Shown in pieces: positions 17,591 through 26,738 of a stretch of DNA of 64,000 bases (positions are counted from its first letter, which is position 1; the number at the start of each line of letters is the position of its first letter). The notes beneath the pieces were generated by a model. It was not told where the DNA came from, ran no database searches, and saw only the letters and a program-made list of their open reading frames with translations. A program made the position numbers and the translations under genes. The stretch comes from Saprospiraceae bacterium (GTDB taxonomy: Bacteria; Bacteroidota; Bacteroidia; Chitinophagales; Saprospiraceae): assembly GCA_016787525.1 (NCBI GenBank), contig JAEUUP010000113.1, positions 103,767 to 167,766 of the forward strand, written 5' to 3'.

Positions 17591-18346
17591 ATGAGAATTT
17601 CTGTAGTGATAATCACAAAAAATGAAGAATCGAATATCAAACGTTGCCTCGATTCATTGCATGAAGTTGCAGACGAGATAATCGTGATAGATTCTTTTAG
17701 CACAGATAGTACGGAAGCGATTTGTCGAAGTTATCCGAATTTGACTTTTGTTTCGAGGACTTGGCAAGGTTATGCTGCGGCAAAAAATTACGGAAATGAC
17801 TTGGCTCAACATCCTTATATTTTATCCATTGATGCAGATGAGGTTCTATCGGATAAATTACGATTGGAAATTTTGAGTTTGAAGCCGATACTGAGGGGGG
17901 GGTACGTGATGCCGCGACTCAACCATATAGGACAAAAACCTATAAAATTTTCGGGTTGGTATCCTGATGCAAAAGTTCGTTTGTTTCCGAAAGCGGAAGC
18001 CACTTGGGTTGGTGATTTCGTGCATGAAAAATTGATTTTCAAAGGAGAAATACAGCGTTTGACGCATGACTTGTTGCATTTTACGTATTCTTCCTTTGAG
18101 CAATTTGACAAAAAAATGCGCCATTATGCTGCTTTAGGTGCGCAGGATATGTTTACAAAAGGGAAAAAAATGTCTGCTTTTTTTATGGTGCTGAAAGTTA
18201 TTTTTAAATTTTTTAGCGTCTATATCTTAAAGTTCGGTTTTTTAGATGGTAGAGAGGGCCGATTGATTGCAACTGAGTCATCTAAAAGCATTTATTGGAA
18301 ATATACGGCTTTGCAACAGTTGAATCGAACGAAGACGAAGCCGTAA
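17591..18346 (+). CDS. Family 2 glycosyltransferase, LPS-core type (WaaE/KdtX-like)
   Basis: A 251-residue GT-A enzyme. It begins ISVVIITKNEESNIKRCLDSL, the family start, followed by DEIIVIDSFSTDSTEAI (first nucleotide-sugar loop), AAKNYGNDLAQHPYILSIDADEVL (the DXD-like metal site) and KFSGWYPDAKVRLFPK, typical of WaaE/KdtX-like enzymes that add a sugar to lipopolysaccharide core. Cytoplasmic, probably membrane-associated through its C-terminal hydrophobic segment. A dispersed element with an unusual run of eight G (17889-17902) lies in frame in the middle of the gene, read as ILRGGY. Ended by the terminator at 18393. Confidence 0.9.
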   Translation: MRISVVIITKNEESNIKRCLDSLHEVADEIIVIDSFSTDSTEAICRSYPNLTFVSRTWQGYAAAKNYGNDLAQHPYILSIDADEVLSDKLRLEILSLKPILRGGYVMPRLNHIGQKPIKFSGWYPDAKVRLFPKAEATWVGDFVHEKLIFKGEIQRLTHDLLHFTYSSFEQFDKKMRHYAALGAQDMFTKGKKMSAFFMVLKVIFKFFSVYILKFGFLDGREGRLIATESSKSIYWKYTALQQLNRTKTKP

Positions 18347-18392
18347 TCAAAAATGAAGTGAGTAAGGTTTTTTCATACATTCTAAGTTGGAG

Positions 18393-18423
18393 AAGGAAGC
18401 CCATTGTGGTTTCCTTTTTTTTT
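18393..18423 (+). terminator. Terminator of the glycosyltransferase gene
   Basis: A 9-bp stem, AAGGAAGCC and GGTTTCCTT (one G-U pair), has a 6-base loop and runs into nine or more T. Confidence 0.85.
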
Positions 18424-18637
18424 ACCCTAAAAAACTACCAAGTATTTATCTTCTTAACAATAAAGATTTGTGGATTGAAGAAAATCTCTTAACTTGCGTG
18501 TCAATAAAAGCCTACCTTTATAGGCTGGTCATTATTGATTTAATATAAATACAAAAACAGATTTTCTTTCCTCACACTACATTAATTGTCAAGCATTTAT
18601 ATTATTCTGGTAACAAAACTTTAATTAAAACTAACAA

Positions 18638-21406
18638 ATGAGAAAGAACCGACTATTTGTTGTATTGAGCCTGTTATTGACTCAAATGCCTCTCCAATCT
18701 ATTCCTCTTATGGCAGAGACAATGTATGAAACTGAAGCGCCCTTACGGTCAGCACATAGCATAGTTGCGTCCATTCGTGGTCAAGTACGCATGACAGATG
18801 CCGAGTTGATGCCTAATGTAAAAGTGACTGTAAAAGGTACAAATCGTTCAGTTTCAACGGATATTAATGGACAATTTGTCATTGATGCGGAAGTGGGAGA
18901 CGTTCTTGTTTTTTCGCTTCTGGGTTACAAAACAAAAGAAGTACCAGTTGGAAATGGCAGTTTTTTAAATGTTGTGATCGAGGAACAAGCGGCTTTGGGA
19001 AGTGTGGCTAAAACCGTGATTGGTTCACGTGACCAAACGAGGACCGAAGGAGAAACACCTGTTGCAGTGGATATTATTCCCATCAAAGATGTTGTGAACC
19101 AAACGGGTGAGATTGAATTGAACCGCATTTTGCACATTTTAGCACCTTCTTTCAATGCCAACCGCCAAACAGGCGCAGATGCTGCCGACCATGTTGACCC
19201 TTCATCACTGAGGGGCTTAGGTCCTGACCAAACATTATTTTTGGTGAATGGCAAACGGTATCATCCTTCGGCATTGATTAATGTATTCGGCACCCGCGGA
19301 CGAGGCAATGCAGGTACGGACTTAAACAGCATACCGGCTTCAGCAGTTGATCACATCGAGATTCTACGAGATGGTGCGGCGGCGCAATATGGTTCAGATG
19401 CGGTTGCGGGTGTTATCAATATTGTTTTAAAATCTGGTCAGACAGGCACAACAGGCAGTGTTGGTTATGGCAGCAACGTAACAGGTTGGGGTTCAAGCCT
19501 CAGCTATGAAAACTTTGGTAAAATTCTGCCTAAAACAACTGATGGGGGCATGTTGAATGCGAATGTAACACATGGTTTTGCGGTAGGTAAAGCACAATTT
19601 AGTATCACCGCAGATTATATGTCGAAAGGGAAGGCAATTCGTCCCAATAATGAAACAGCTTTTCCTGACGAAAACTACCGCGACGGTGCGAGTTATGCCA
19701 GTCTGAGCAATATGAGTGCTTATCTGAATGGTAAAATTGCCTTAAATAAAGGCGAACTTTACGCTTTTGGTGGATACAGTTTCCGCAAAACAGATATGTT
19801 TTTGTGGACAATTCCAGCAGAAGATGATTTGTCGAGAGCTGTTCCAGAGATTTATCCAGGCAACTACAATCCACATTTGTTGAGTGATATTTCCAATTTT
19901 ACGGCAACTTTGGGCTATAAAACTCAATTGGGCAAGTGGAATTTCGACCTCAGCAACACTTGGGGTAAAAACAATGTCCATTTGTTTATGACTAATACGC
20001 TCAACCCATCATTGGGCGCAAAATCTCCAACTTCATTTGACAATGGTGGTTATGGTATTCGCCAAAATACGCTGAATCTTGACCTTGACCGCAAATTCGA
20101 TAAAATTTTGTCGGGCTTGAACCTCGCTTTTGGTGCTGAGTATCGCCAAGAGGCATACCATATTTTTGCAGGTGACGAGGCTTCATGGAAAACCTACCCG
20201 TCAACACCTATTATCGTGACCAATGCTAATGGTACAAAAGATACGATTACAAGAGGTGGTAGTTCACAAGGCTTCCCTGGCTTCCGCCCAGACCAAGCAT
20301 TGGATGAAACGCGCAATGTCATAGGGATTTACACCGATGGAGAGTTGAGTGTTAATAAAAATTTCTTATTGACAGGTGCTTTGCGTTTTGAGAATTATTC
20401 TGACTTCGGTAGTGCATTTGGGGGTAAATTAGCGACTTTGTGGCGTATCAACAACACGCTTTCACTGAGGGGGTCTATCCAAACAGGTTTCCGCGCACCA
20501 TCGTTGGCACAGGTTTATTTCCGTTCCACAATCAATGACGTAGATGCAGATGGTAACAATTTCGAAAAAGTGGTTTTTAACAACAGAAGCGATTTGACTA
20601 AAAAATTGGGCATACCAAGTTTGAAAGCTGAAACCTCTGTCAACACAGGTTTGGGGTTTGTGTATCGTCCGAACGATAAATTTTCTTTGTCGGTGGATGC
20701 GTACCAAATCAATGTTCAGGACCGCATCGTATTGACAGGTGCATTTTTCCAAGATGACAACATCATAGGTGCAGAATTGAAAAAATTGGAGGTTAAAGCG
20801 GCTCAATTTTATACTAATGCTTTGGATACAAAAACACAAGGTTTGGACATAGCAGCAAGTTATAAAGCCCCCCTCAGTAAAGGAACACTTTCGTTTACTT
20901 TAGGAGGAAATATAAATAAAATGGAGTTAACAGATGTGAAAACAGCACCGAATTTGGCGAATAAAAAGGATAAATATATCAGTTTACGCGAATTGCAGTT
21001 CATCCTATCGTCTGCGCCACGCAGCAAAGGGCAATTAGGTATCACATATGCCCTCGACAAATGGCAAGTGACTTTGCGCAATGCTTACTTTTCGAGTGTA
21101 GAGTTTATAGGTACAAAAGGTATTTTGGGATTTGATCCTGATTTGGATAAACTCTTGTCATCGGGTAGAGAGGCAGAATGGCGTGCAATCGTGACGGATG
21201 TGTACAAACCAAGAGTTGTAACCGATTTGATTGTGAACTATGCACTCACTAAAAACTTGACATGGGCGATTGGTGGTAATAACATTTTTGATGTTTATCC
21301 GACCATTCAAAATTCGGGTAGTACGGATGGTGGTACACACTGGGATGGAGTGCAAATGGGTATGAGTGGTGCCTACTTTTTCACACGAGTAAATGTGAAG
21401 TTTTAA
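18638..21406 (+). CDS. TonB-dependent outer-membrane receptor
   Basis: A 922-residue receptor. After a signal peptide (to about residue 28) comes a carboxypeptidase-regulatory-like domain (IRGQVRMTDAELMPNVKVTVKG ... GDVLVFSLLGYKTKEV), then the plug domain (VDPSSLRGLGPDQTLFLVNGKR ... ILRDGAAAQYGSDAVAGVINI) and a 22-strand barrel ending YFFTRVNVKF with the terminal aromatic. It lacks a neighbouring SusD partner, so it is a stand-alone TBDT rather than a SusC. Ligand unknown. Two dispersed elements in the CACTGAGGGG form are read as SLRG, one of them inside the conserved plug motif SSLRGLGPDQ; a third is APLSKG. Confidence 0.92.
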   Translation: MRKNRLFVVLSLLLTQMPLQSIPLMAETMYETEAPLRSAHSIVASIRGQVRMTDAELMPNVKVTVKGTNRSVSTDINGQFVIDAEVGDVLVFSLLGYKTKEVPVGNGSFLNVVIEEQAALGSVAKTVIGSRDQTRTEGETPVAVDIIPIKDVVNQTGEIELNRILHILAPSFNANRQTGADAADHVDPSSLRGLGPDQTLFLVNGKRYHPSALINVFGTRGRGNAGTDLNSIPASAVDHIEILRDGAAAQYGSDAVAGVINIVLKSGQTGTTGSVGYGSNVTGWGSSLSYENFGKILPKTTDGGMLNANVTHGFAVGKAQFSITADYMSKGKAIRPNNETAFPDENYRDGASYASLSNMSAYLNGKIALNKGELYAFGGYSFRKTDMFLWTIPAEDDLSRAVPEIYPGNYNPHLLSDISNFTATLGYKTQLGKWNFDLSNTWGKNNVHLFMTNTLNPSLGAKSPTSFDNGGYGIRQNTLNLDLDRKFDKILSGLNLAFGAEYRQEAYHIFAGDEASWKTYPSTPIIVTNANGTKDTITRGGSSQGFPGFRPDQALDETRNVIGIYTDGELSVNKNFLLTGALRFENYSDFGSAFGGKLATLWRINNTLSLRGSIQTGFRAPSLAQVYFRSTINDVDADGNNFEKVVFNNRSDLTKKLGIPSLKAETSVNTGLGFVYRPNDKFSLSVDAYQINVQDRIVLTGAFFQDDNIIGAELKKLEVKAAQFYTNALDTKTQGLDIAASYKAPLSKGTLSFTLGGNINKMELTDVKTAPNLANKKDKYISLRELQFILSSAPRSKGQLGITYALDKWQVTLRNAYFSSVEFIGTKGILGFDPDLDKLLSSGREAEWRAIVTDVYKPRVVTDLIVNYALTKNLTWAIGGNNIFDVYPTIQNSGSTDGGTHWDGVQMGMSGAYFFTRVNVKF

Positions 21407-21417
21407 TTCTGTCATAA

Positions 21418-21464
21418 AAACGGAGAGTGAAAAACACCCCTCAGTAATTTTTCACTCTCCGTTT
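21418..21464. terminator. Bidirectional terminator carrying a dispersed element in its loop
   Basis: A 17-bp perfect stem, AAACGGAGAGTGAAAAA at 21418-21434 and its complement at 21448-21464, encloses a 13-base loop CACCCCTCAGTAA that is essentially the dispersed element (21437-21446). It separates the convergent TonB receptor and helicase genes; its right arm reaches the helicase stop codon. Confidence 0.9.
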
Positions 21465-23556
21465 ATAATACCTCCTCAGCAGTCGCTAAATCGTGAATAG
21501 GCAGTTTGATGCCAAATGTTTTCGCTATATCAGACCACACATCATTGAATTTTTGTCTCGTAAATAAGCCCTGTATTTCAAAATAAGGGTCTGCAATTTT
21601 CAATAATTGTTCAGTTGTTGGTATCGGGTAGTTTTTTTGCGCACAAAAACCACAGACTCTATCCAGCGTATGTTTGATGCTGTGAGTCATCCTAATGCCA
21701 ATTTCAAACTGGTTTTCCATTCTATGGAAGTGCAAAAGTGCTTTTTCTTCTACTTTAAGTGCTTTTTCTTCTTGACGATGCATTTCTGATTGCTTGGTAT
21801 ATTCTTCCCAAAATGAGTAATTGGTTTCACGCATTTTTGCCCACATCGCATTGCTTTCCTCGCGTCTTCTGTAATAAGCATCCATATGACTTTTGCTCAT
21901 TTCGCGAGATTCAACCGTCCTTCTTGATTTGGTTTCCCATTGGATTTTGTAGATTAAACGGCTGCGTTCCCAACTGGCTTCGCGGCGTTCTTGTTCTCTG
22001 ATTTTAGCCAGTCGGTCTTCTTCTTTTTTGCGTTCTTTAGCTTCTTTTTCATCAATTTTTCGCTGTTTTCGTGCTTCTATTTCAGCAATTCGGCGCAATC
22101 GAGCGGCTTCTTTAGCATCTTTTTTCCGTTGTATTTCAGCCAATTTTTCATCTTTTGCTCGCTGAATAGCTGCCAGTTTTTCTTCTTTCCGTCTTTGGAC
22201 TTCTGCTTTTTTGCGTTCGATGGCTTCTTGCTTTTCTCTTAATTTCCTGTTTTTTTCTTCAAGTTTGGCCTGTTGTTTCAGCAACATTTGCATGTGTTTG
22301 GTGTCAAGCGGGTCAACTTCTTGCAGGATTCTACCTCGGAAACCATCGGGCAATTTTGACAAATTGCTGATAAATATCTCACCTTGTTCCGATTCGATTT
22401 GAAACTGACGCTCCAATCCTTGGTCTTTTTTAACTCTTTCTTTCCTCGTGATACCTTTGAAATGGCTATGCCAATCGTGTTCGCGATTGGGCATACCGTG
22501 GTCCCAATAATTGTCAACAAAATCAAACAAAAGATAATCTGTTTTGCCTGCCCAAGGTCGTGAAGCCCGACCAACCATTTGAAGGTACATGGATAAAGAT
22601 TTGGTTTTCCGAGCCAGCCCAACAATTTCGATACATGGAATATTGTTCCCCTCAGTAGCAATTTCGCAATTTGATAAAACCTGAATTTCTTTGTTAACAA
22701 ATTGCTGAAAAATACTCTTCCTGTCTTTGGATTTACCATCCACATGCCCAGCTCTGATGCCACGCCACTCAAAAGCTTCCACCAATTTTTTGGAATGGCT
22801 GACAGAAGTGGCATACAACATCATTTGTTTGCCTTCGCCTTTTTCGATATAAGTGTCCACAACTGACATGATTTGTTGTGTTTCGCTCAACAAATTAGTC
22901 ATTTCACTCTCTGAATACTCGCCTTTGACGATATGGATTTTTGATATTTGGTCATGCGTAAAAGTAGGGGTTGCCCACAGGCGAGCAGGTACGAGATTGC
23001 CCATTCTCTCTAACTGAGCGACGGATAGACCTAAAACCAACTCATCACAAATATCCGTAAACCCCAAACCACTCAGTCGGTAAGGTGTTGCTGTTACCAT
23101 CAACAGGCGAGCGCGAGGGTGGGCAGCATAAATGGTCAAATAAGTCTTGGCAATGCAATGATGCCCTTCATCGGTGATGATTAAATCGGGAAAAAAATCG
23201 AGTGCATTCACATAAGTAGCGATGCTTGCAACTTGGTGCGGAAGGCTGTAATCGCGTTTTTGACCCGCTTTGATAGCACCCGTTGCGATACCGAACATAT
23301 CGCTGTATTCGCTTCGTATATTGTCCACTAACTCTTCACGGTGGGCAATGGTCAAGGTACGAAAGCCATTGTCATCGAATTTTTTAACAATTGAAGCAAT
23401 AGTAGCTGTTTTGCCACTACCTGTGGGTGATTGGTACATCACCGAACGACACCCTCGACCCCAAGCGTCGAATATTGCATTCAAGCTCTCCGTTTGATAA
23501 GGACGCAACTGGATGTCTTGTCTTTTTTCAGTCATAACTACCCCCTCAGTATCCAT
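21463..23556 (-). CDS. SF2 DEAD/DEAH-box helicase with long charged coiled coil
   Basis: A 697-residue helicase related to restriction-enzyme and repair SF2 ATPases. RecA domain 1 has motif I YQSPTGSGKTA, motif II ITDEGHHCI (DEGH) and motif III MVTATPYR. RecA domain 2 contains QMMLYATSVSHSKKLVEAF and motif VI QMVGRASRPWAGKTDYLLFDF. Residues about 420-560 are an Arg/Lys/Glu-rich coiled coil of EEKLAAIQRAKDEKLAEIQRKK type, followed by a small C-terminal domain with CGFCAQ. No nuclease or methylase partner is adjacent. The N-terminal start is uncertain: ATG 23556 includes a dispersed element (MDTEGVV), whereas the ATG at 23535 (MTEKRQDIQLRPYQ) would leave it in the leader. Confidence 0.88.
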   Translation of the reverse strand: MDTEGVVMTEKRQDIQLRPYQTESLNAIFDAWGRGCRSVMYQSPTGSGKTATIASIVKKFDDNGFRTLTIAHREELVDNIRSEYSDMFGIATGAIKAGQKRDYSLPHQVASIATYVNALDFFPDLIITDEGHHCIAKTYLTIYAAHPRARLLMVTATPYRLSGLGFTDICDELVLGLSVAQLERMGNLVPARLWATPTFTHDQISKIHIVKGEYSESEMTNLLSETQQIMSVVDTYIEKGEGKQMMLYATSVSHSKKLVEAFEWRGIRAGHVDGKSKDRKSIFQQFVNKEIQVLSNCEIATEGNNIPCIEIVGLARKTKSLSMYLQMVGRASRPWAGKTDYLLFDFVDNYWDHGMPNREHDWHSHFKGITRKERVKKDQGLERQFQIESEQGEIFISNLSKLPDGFRGRILQEVDPLDTKHMQMLLKQQAKLEEKNRKLREKQEAIERKKAEVQRRKEEKLAAIQRAKDEKLAEIQRKKDAKEAARLRRIAEIEARKQRKIDEKEAKERKKEEDRLAKIREQERREASWERSRLIYKIQWETKSRRTVESREMSKSHMDAYYRRREESNAMWAKMRETNYSFWEEYTKQSEMHRQEEKALKVEEKALLHFHRMENQFEIGIRMTHSIKHTLDRVCGFCAQKNYPIPTTEQLLKIADPYFEIQGLFTRQKFNDVWSDIAKTFGIKLPIHDLATAEEVL

Positions 23557-24002
23557 GGTAAAAAAATGTTTTAAAAATATTTTAGTGAAAACGATGAACT
23601 ACTTGATGAAAAAAGTTACAGCATAAATAATGCCTAAATAGTCAAATGCTTTTACGGGACAAAAAATAGCAGCTTGAGTGCATCTCAATAGGCGTTTAGC
23701 AGCCGTTTACGTCAACATTCCAAGCATTCACGACATTTCAAAAATGCGACTCAACCAACTTGGAATCAATAACGTGTGGATAGTATATTTTTGGTATTTA
23801 AAATCAAACGCAACTTATATAACTGTCTAAACCAAGTTTGTTATGATAGCGACATTTATCTATACGCTCATACTTTTCTTTCTTTTTTCCATCAAAAAGG
23901 CAAAACTGTCTTTGCCTATCTTAAAAACATATTTATAAGAATTATATTGCTTTACCCATAGTCTATTAAATTCATTTTTCATAACAGTTTAAAATACATT
24001 AG
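23557..24002. other. 446-bp divergent intergenic region
   Basis: Between the helicase (minus) and the DUF3500 gene (plus). A TATTTTTG box at 23786-23793 with a TTG at 23760-23762 (23-base spacer) could start the DUF3500 transcript with a leader of about 200 bases. I see no gene; a 61-codon frame at 23776-23961 has no family features. Confidence 0.5.
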
Positions 24003-25355
24003 ATGAGAACACCTTTTACCAAACCCAAATTGTGGTCATTAGGTTTTTGTACCTTGTTGATTATGGCATTTACGTTCAAAGATGCCCCACAGCAAACAGT
24101 CGCCGCACCGCCCATTGGGCCGTCAACAACACAAGAAGTCATTGATGCTGCCAATGCTTTCAAGGCGACTTTGTCTTCGACTCAAATCACCACTTGTTTT
24201 TTGAGTTATTCGTTATCCGATGCTCAAAGATGGTCGAACTTTCCTGTTGGTATTTACAATAATCGTATTGGCATCAAAATGAGTGAATTATCGGCAACTC
24301 AATTGGCTGCCGCTAAAAACTTAGTCAAAGCGGCGGCTGGTGTAGGCGTTGAAGGCTACAACGAGATACTCGCCATCATGGCCGCTGACGACTATTTAGG
24401 CGCAAATGGTGGCGGTTCCAGCTACACTTCTGGCAACTATTACATCGCCTTGTTGGGTACACCTGCTTTGACAGGCACTTGGGAGTTGTATTTCGGCGGT
24501 CATCACTTGGCTTTTGCCAATACTTACAAAAATGGGGCTTTGGTCGGTGGTACACCTTCATTTCGTTCGTCAGAGCCTTATACCGAATTTTCTCAAAATG
24601 GCAGCACTTGGGAACCGATGAAAGAGGAGCGTATCGCTTTGGCTGCCGCTATCAGTGGCTTATCTGCCACGCAAAAAACATCGGCAACACTGTCTGGTTC
24701 TTACAGTGACCTCACTTTGGGACCACAAAAAGATTGGCAATTCCCGACCACCAAAGTGGGTTTGAAATGCAGTAACCTTGATGCTGCGCAAAAAGCTTTG
24801 GTTCTGGCAGCCATTCGGACTTATGTAGCCGACGTAGATTCAGCCAATGCAGCTGCCATTATGACCAAATACACGAACGATATAGACAATACCTATTTTG
24901 GTTTTGTCGGCTCAGGCACGATGGTGACACAAGGCGACTATGTACGTATTGACGGGCCCAGTGTTTGGTTGGAATACTCGACACAGGGCGGTATTGTTAT
25001 TCGTACCTATACGCATCCGCATACAGTTTGGCGCGACCGTACAGGCGACTATGGCGGTACTGGAAATCCAAGTAGCGTGAAAAACGTAGATGCTTCTGTT
25101 TATAAAATGGAAACTGCTCCCAATCCAACAACCCAGCAGACAACGCTCAGGTTTACTTTACCACGCGATATGTCGGTCTCAATTGCCATTTACGACATGA
25201 CAGGGCGTATGGTCAAAGCTGTTTCAAAAGGAAAAATGTACAGTGGCGACAACAATATCACGGTTGATTTGAGTCATTTGGCATCAGGTGTTTACACTTA
25301 TACACTCGAAACAGAAAATGGGGAACGCGCAACAAAACGATTAGTGAAAAACTAA
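24003..25355 (+). CDS. Secreted DUF3500 protein with T9SS sorting domain
   Basis: A 450-residue exported protein. After a signal sequence (to about residue 22) a DUF3500 domain of about 330 residues holds the signature MTKYTNDIDNTYFGFVGSG and the histidine-rich stretch VIRTYTHPHTVWRDRTGDYGG, the hallmark of the family, whose activity is unknown. NNRIGIKMSELSATQLAAAK and GPQKDWQFPTTKVGLKCSNL appear to be two related segments. The last 80 residues are a Type IX sorting domain (METAPNPTTQQTTLRFTL ... GVYTYTLETENGERATKRLV). It has no dispersed element. It is followed by its own terminator. Confidence 0.88.
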   Translation: MRTPFTKPKLWSLGFCTLLIMAFTFKDAPQQTVAAPPIGPSTTQEVIDAANAFKATLSSTQITTCFLSYSLSDAQRWSNFPVGIYNNRIGIKMSELSATQLAAAKNLVKAAAGVGVEGYNEILAIMAADDYLGANGGGSSYTSGNYYIALLGTPALTGTWELYFGGHHLAFANTYKNGALVGGTPSFRSSEPYTEFSQNGSTWEPMKEERIALAAAISGLSATQKTSATLSGSYSDLTLGPQKDWQFPTTKVGLKCSNLDAAQKALVLAAIRTYVADVDSANAAAIMTKYTNDIDNTYFGFVGSGTMVTQGDYVRIDGPSVWLEYSTQGGIVIRTYTHPHTVWRDRTGDYGGTGNPSSVKNVDASVYKMETAPNPTTQQTTLRFTLPRDMSVSIAIYDMTGRMVKAVSKGKMYSGDNNITVDLSHLASGVYTYTLETENGERATKRLVKN

Positions 25356-25401
25356 TATTGGTTTTAAAGGCTTAAACCATACACTATTTCAAATATAAAA
25401 A

Positions 25402-25436
25402 ATTGCCGCAAGCCCGTAACTTGTGGCAATTTTTTT
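25402..25436 (+). terminator. Terminator of the DUF3500 gene
   Basis: An 11-bp stem, ATTGCCGCAAG and CTTGTGGCAAT (one G-U pair), has a 7-base loop and is followed by seven T. Confidence 0.88.
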
Positions 25437-25451
25437 AGCTAAATCTATAAC

Positions 25452-26723
25452 ATGAAAAGCACCGCCCTTTTTCTCATACTTTTTGCCGTCAATGCCCTTT
25501 TGGCACACCCCTCGCCCAATACTTTGATTTTCCTTGATATTAAAGCCGATGGCGTTGCAGCAGAATTACGCTTGCCTGTGAGCGAATTGGGTACAGCTAT
25601 CAGACCAACAGCTCCGAGAACCGCCGATGAATTGATGGGCAGTTTCAAGGACTCGCTCAGACTCTATTTGCAGGCTCATATCACCCCCCTCAGTATGGAC
25701 GGTCAAAAATGGTCTGTCGAGGTAGGCGATATGCAATTAGAAAATGTCTCAAACACGCAAGAACGCGGTACTCTACAAGACATCATCGTAAAATTGTGGC
25801 TAAAACCACCCACAGGGGCAAATAGTCGGCAATTTATTCTGAACTACGATGTTGTGATGCACCAAGTCGTCACCCACAGTGCTTTGGTCTCGATTCGACA
25901 AGATTGGGAAACAGGTGTTGTCGCCGAACACCCTGCCGAAGTGGGTATCATTGCCGTAGAACCCCGCAACAATCAGATTTTTCCCCTCGTTATCAGTCTC
26001 GAAAGCAAGGGCTTATGGGGCGGCTTTTGGAGTATGGTCGGTTTGGGACGAAAACATATTTCGGAAGGCACTGACCACCTACTTTTTCTTTTGGTGCTAC
26101 TTTTAGCCGCGCCTCTGCTCGTTTCTGGTAAAAAATGGGGCAATTTCGGTGGCACACGTTATGCTTTTATGCGGTTGCTCAAAATCATAACTGCTTTCAC
26201 CATCGGTCACTCGCTCACTCTATTGGCGGGTGCAGTGGGTTGGTTGCGTTTGCCAAGCCAACCTATTGAGGTTTTGATTGCTTTTTCCATCTTGATTTCC
26301 GCCATACACGCTATTCGACCTATTTTTCCGAATCGAGAAACATTTGTTGCTGCGGGTTTTGGTTTGATTCACGGTTTGGCTTTTGCCAATACGCTATCTG
26401 ACCTTGACCTCAATGCGACGGCTATGACTTTAAGCATTTTGGGTTTCAATATTGGTATCGAGTTGCAACAACTTTTAGTCGTCGCGTTGACTGTTCCCTC
26501 ACTTATTTTACTGAGTCAACAACCTAAAATCTACGATATTGTCCGCATCGGTAGCGCAACTTTAGCGGCTCTTGCTGCTTCGGCATGGATTATTGAGCGT
26601 ATTTCGGGCAACAGTAATTTTTTTACTGAGGGGGTCGAGTCTTTATTTGCTTATGGTCGGTGGCTGATTTTAGCCTTAGCTGTTCTGGCTTTTGGTACTT
26701 ATTTTTTGAATAAAAAACGCTAA
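25452..26723 (+). CDS. HupE/UreJ-type membrane protein
   Basis: A 423-residue protein: a signal peptide to about residue 20 (ALLAHPSP, cleaved near AHP), a soluble periplasmic beta domain of about 170 residues, and a C-terminal membrane domain of seven helices beginning GLWGGFWSMVGLGRKHISEGTDHLLFLLVLLL. The HISEGTDHLLF and FTIGHSLTLL motifs with their histidines define the HupE/UreJ_2 family, thought to move nickel, cobalt or similar metals. It heads a four-gene operon with a LytS kinase, LytTR regulator and TonB receptor. Two dispersed elements: TPLSM in the soluble domain and TEGVE near the last helix. Confidence 0.88.
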   Translation: MKSTALFLILFAVNALLAHPSPNTLIFLDIKADGVAAELRLPVSELGTAIRPTAPRTADELMGSFKDSLRLYLQAHITPLSMDGQKWSVEVGDMQLENVSNTQERGTLQDIIVKLWLKPPTGANSRQFILNYDVVMHQVVTHSALVSIRQDWETGVVAEHPAEVGIIAVEPRNNQIFPLVISLESKGLWGGFWSMVGLGRKHISEGTDHLLFLLVLLLAAPLLVSGKKWGNFGGTRYAFMRLLKIITAFTIGHSLTLLAGAVGWLRLPSQPIEVLIAFSILISAIHAIRPIFPNRETFVAAGFGLIHGLAFANTLSDLDLNATAMTLSILGFNIGIELQQLLVVALTVPSLILLSQQPKIYDIVRIGSATLAALAASAWIIERISGNSNFFTEGVESLFAYGRWLILALAVLAFGTYFLNKKR

Positions 26724-26738
26724 ATACTGAAGGGGTAG

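Noticed and set aside
18509..18527. AGCCTA-CCTTT-ATAGGCT as a regulatory hairpin before the TonB receptor
   Set aside because: Only a 6-bp stem; the TACCTTTA inside may be part of a promoter. Not strong enough to list.
22278..22814. Open frame of 178 residues on the - strand
   Set aside because: A shadow of the helicase in another frame, with atypical residue use.
23776..23961. 61-codon frame upstream of the DUF3500 gene
   Set aside because: No start context or family features; it overlaps the probable promoter.
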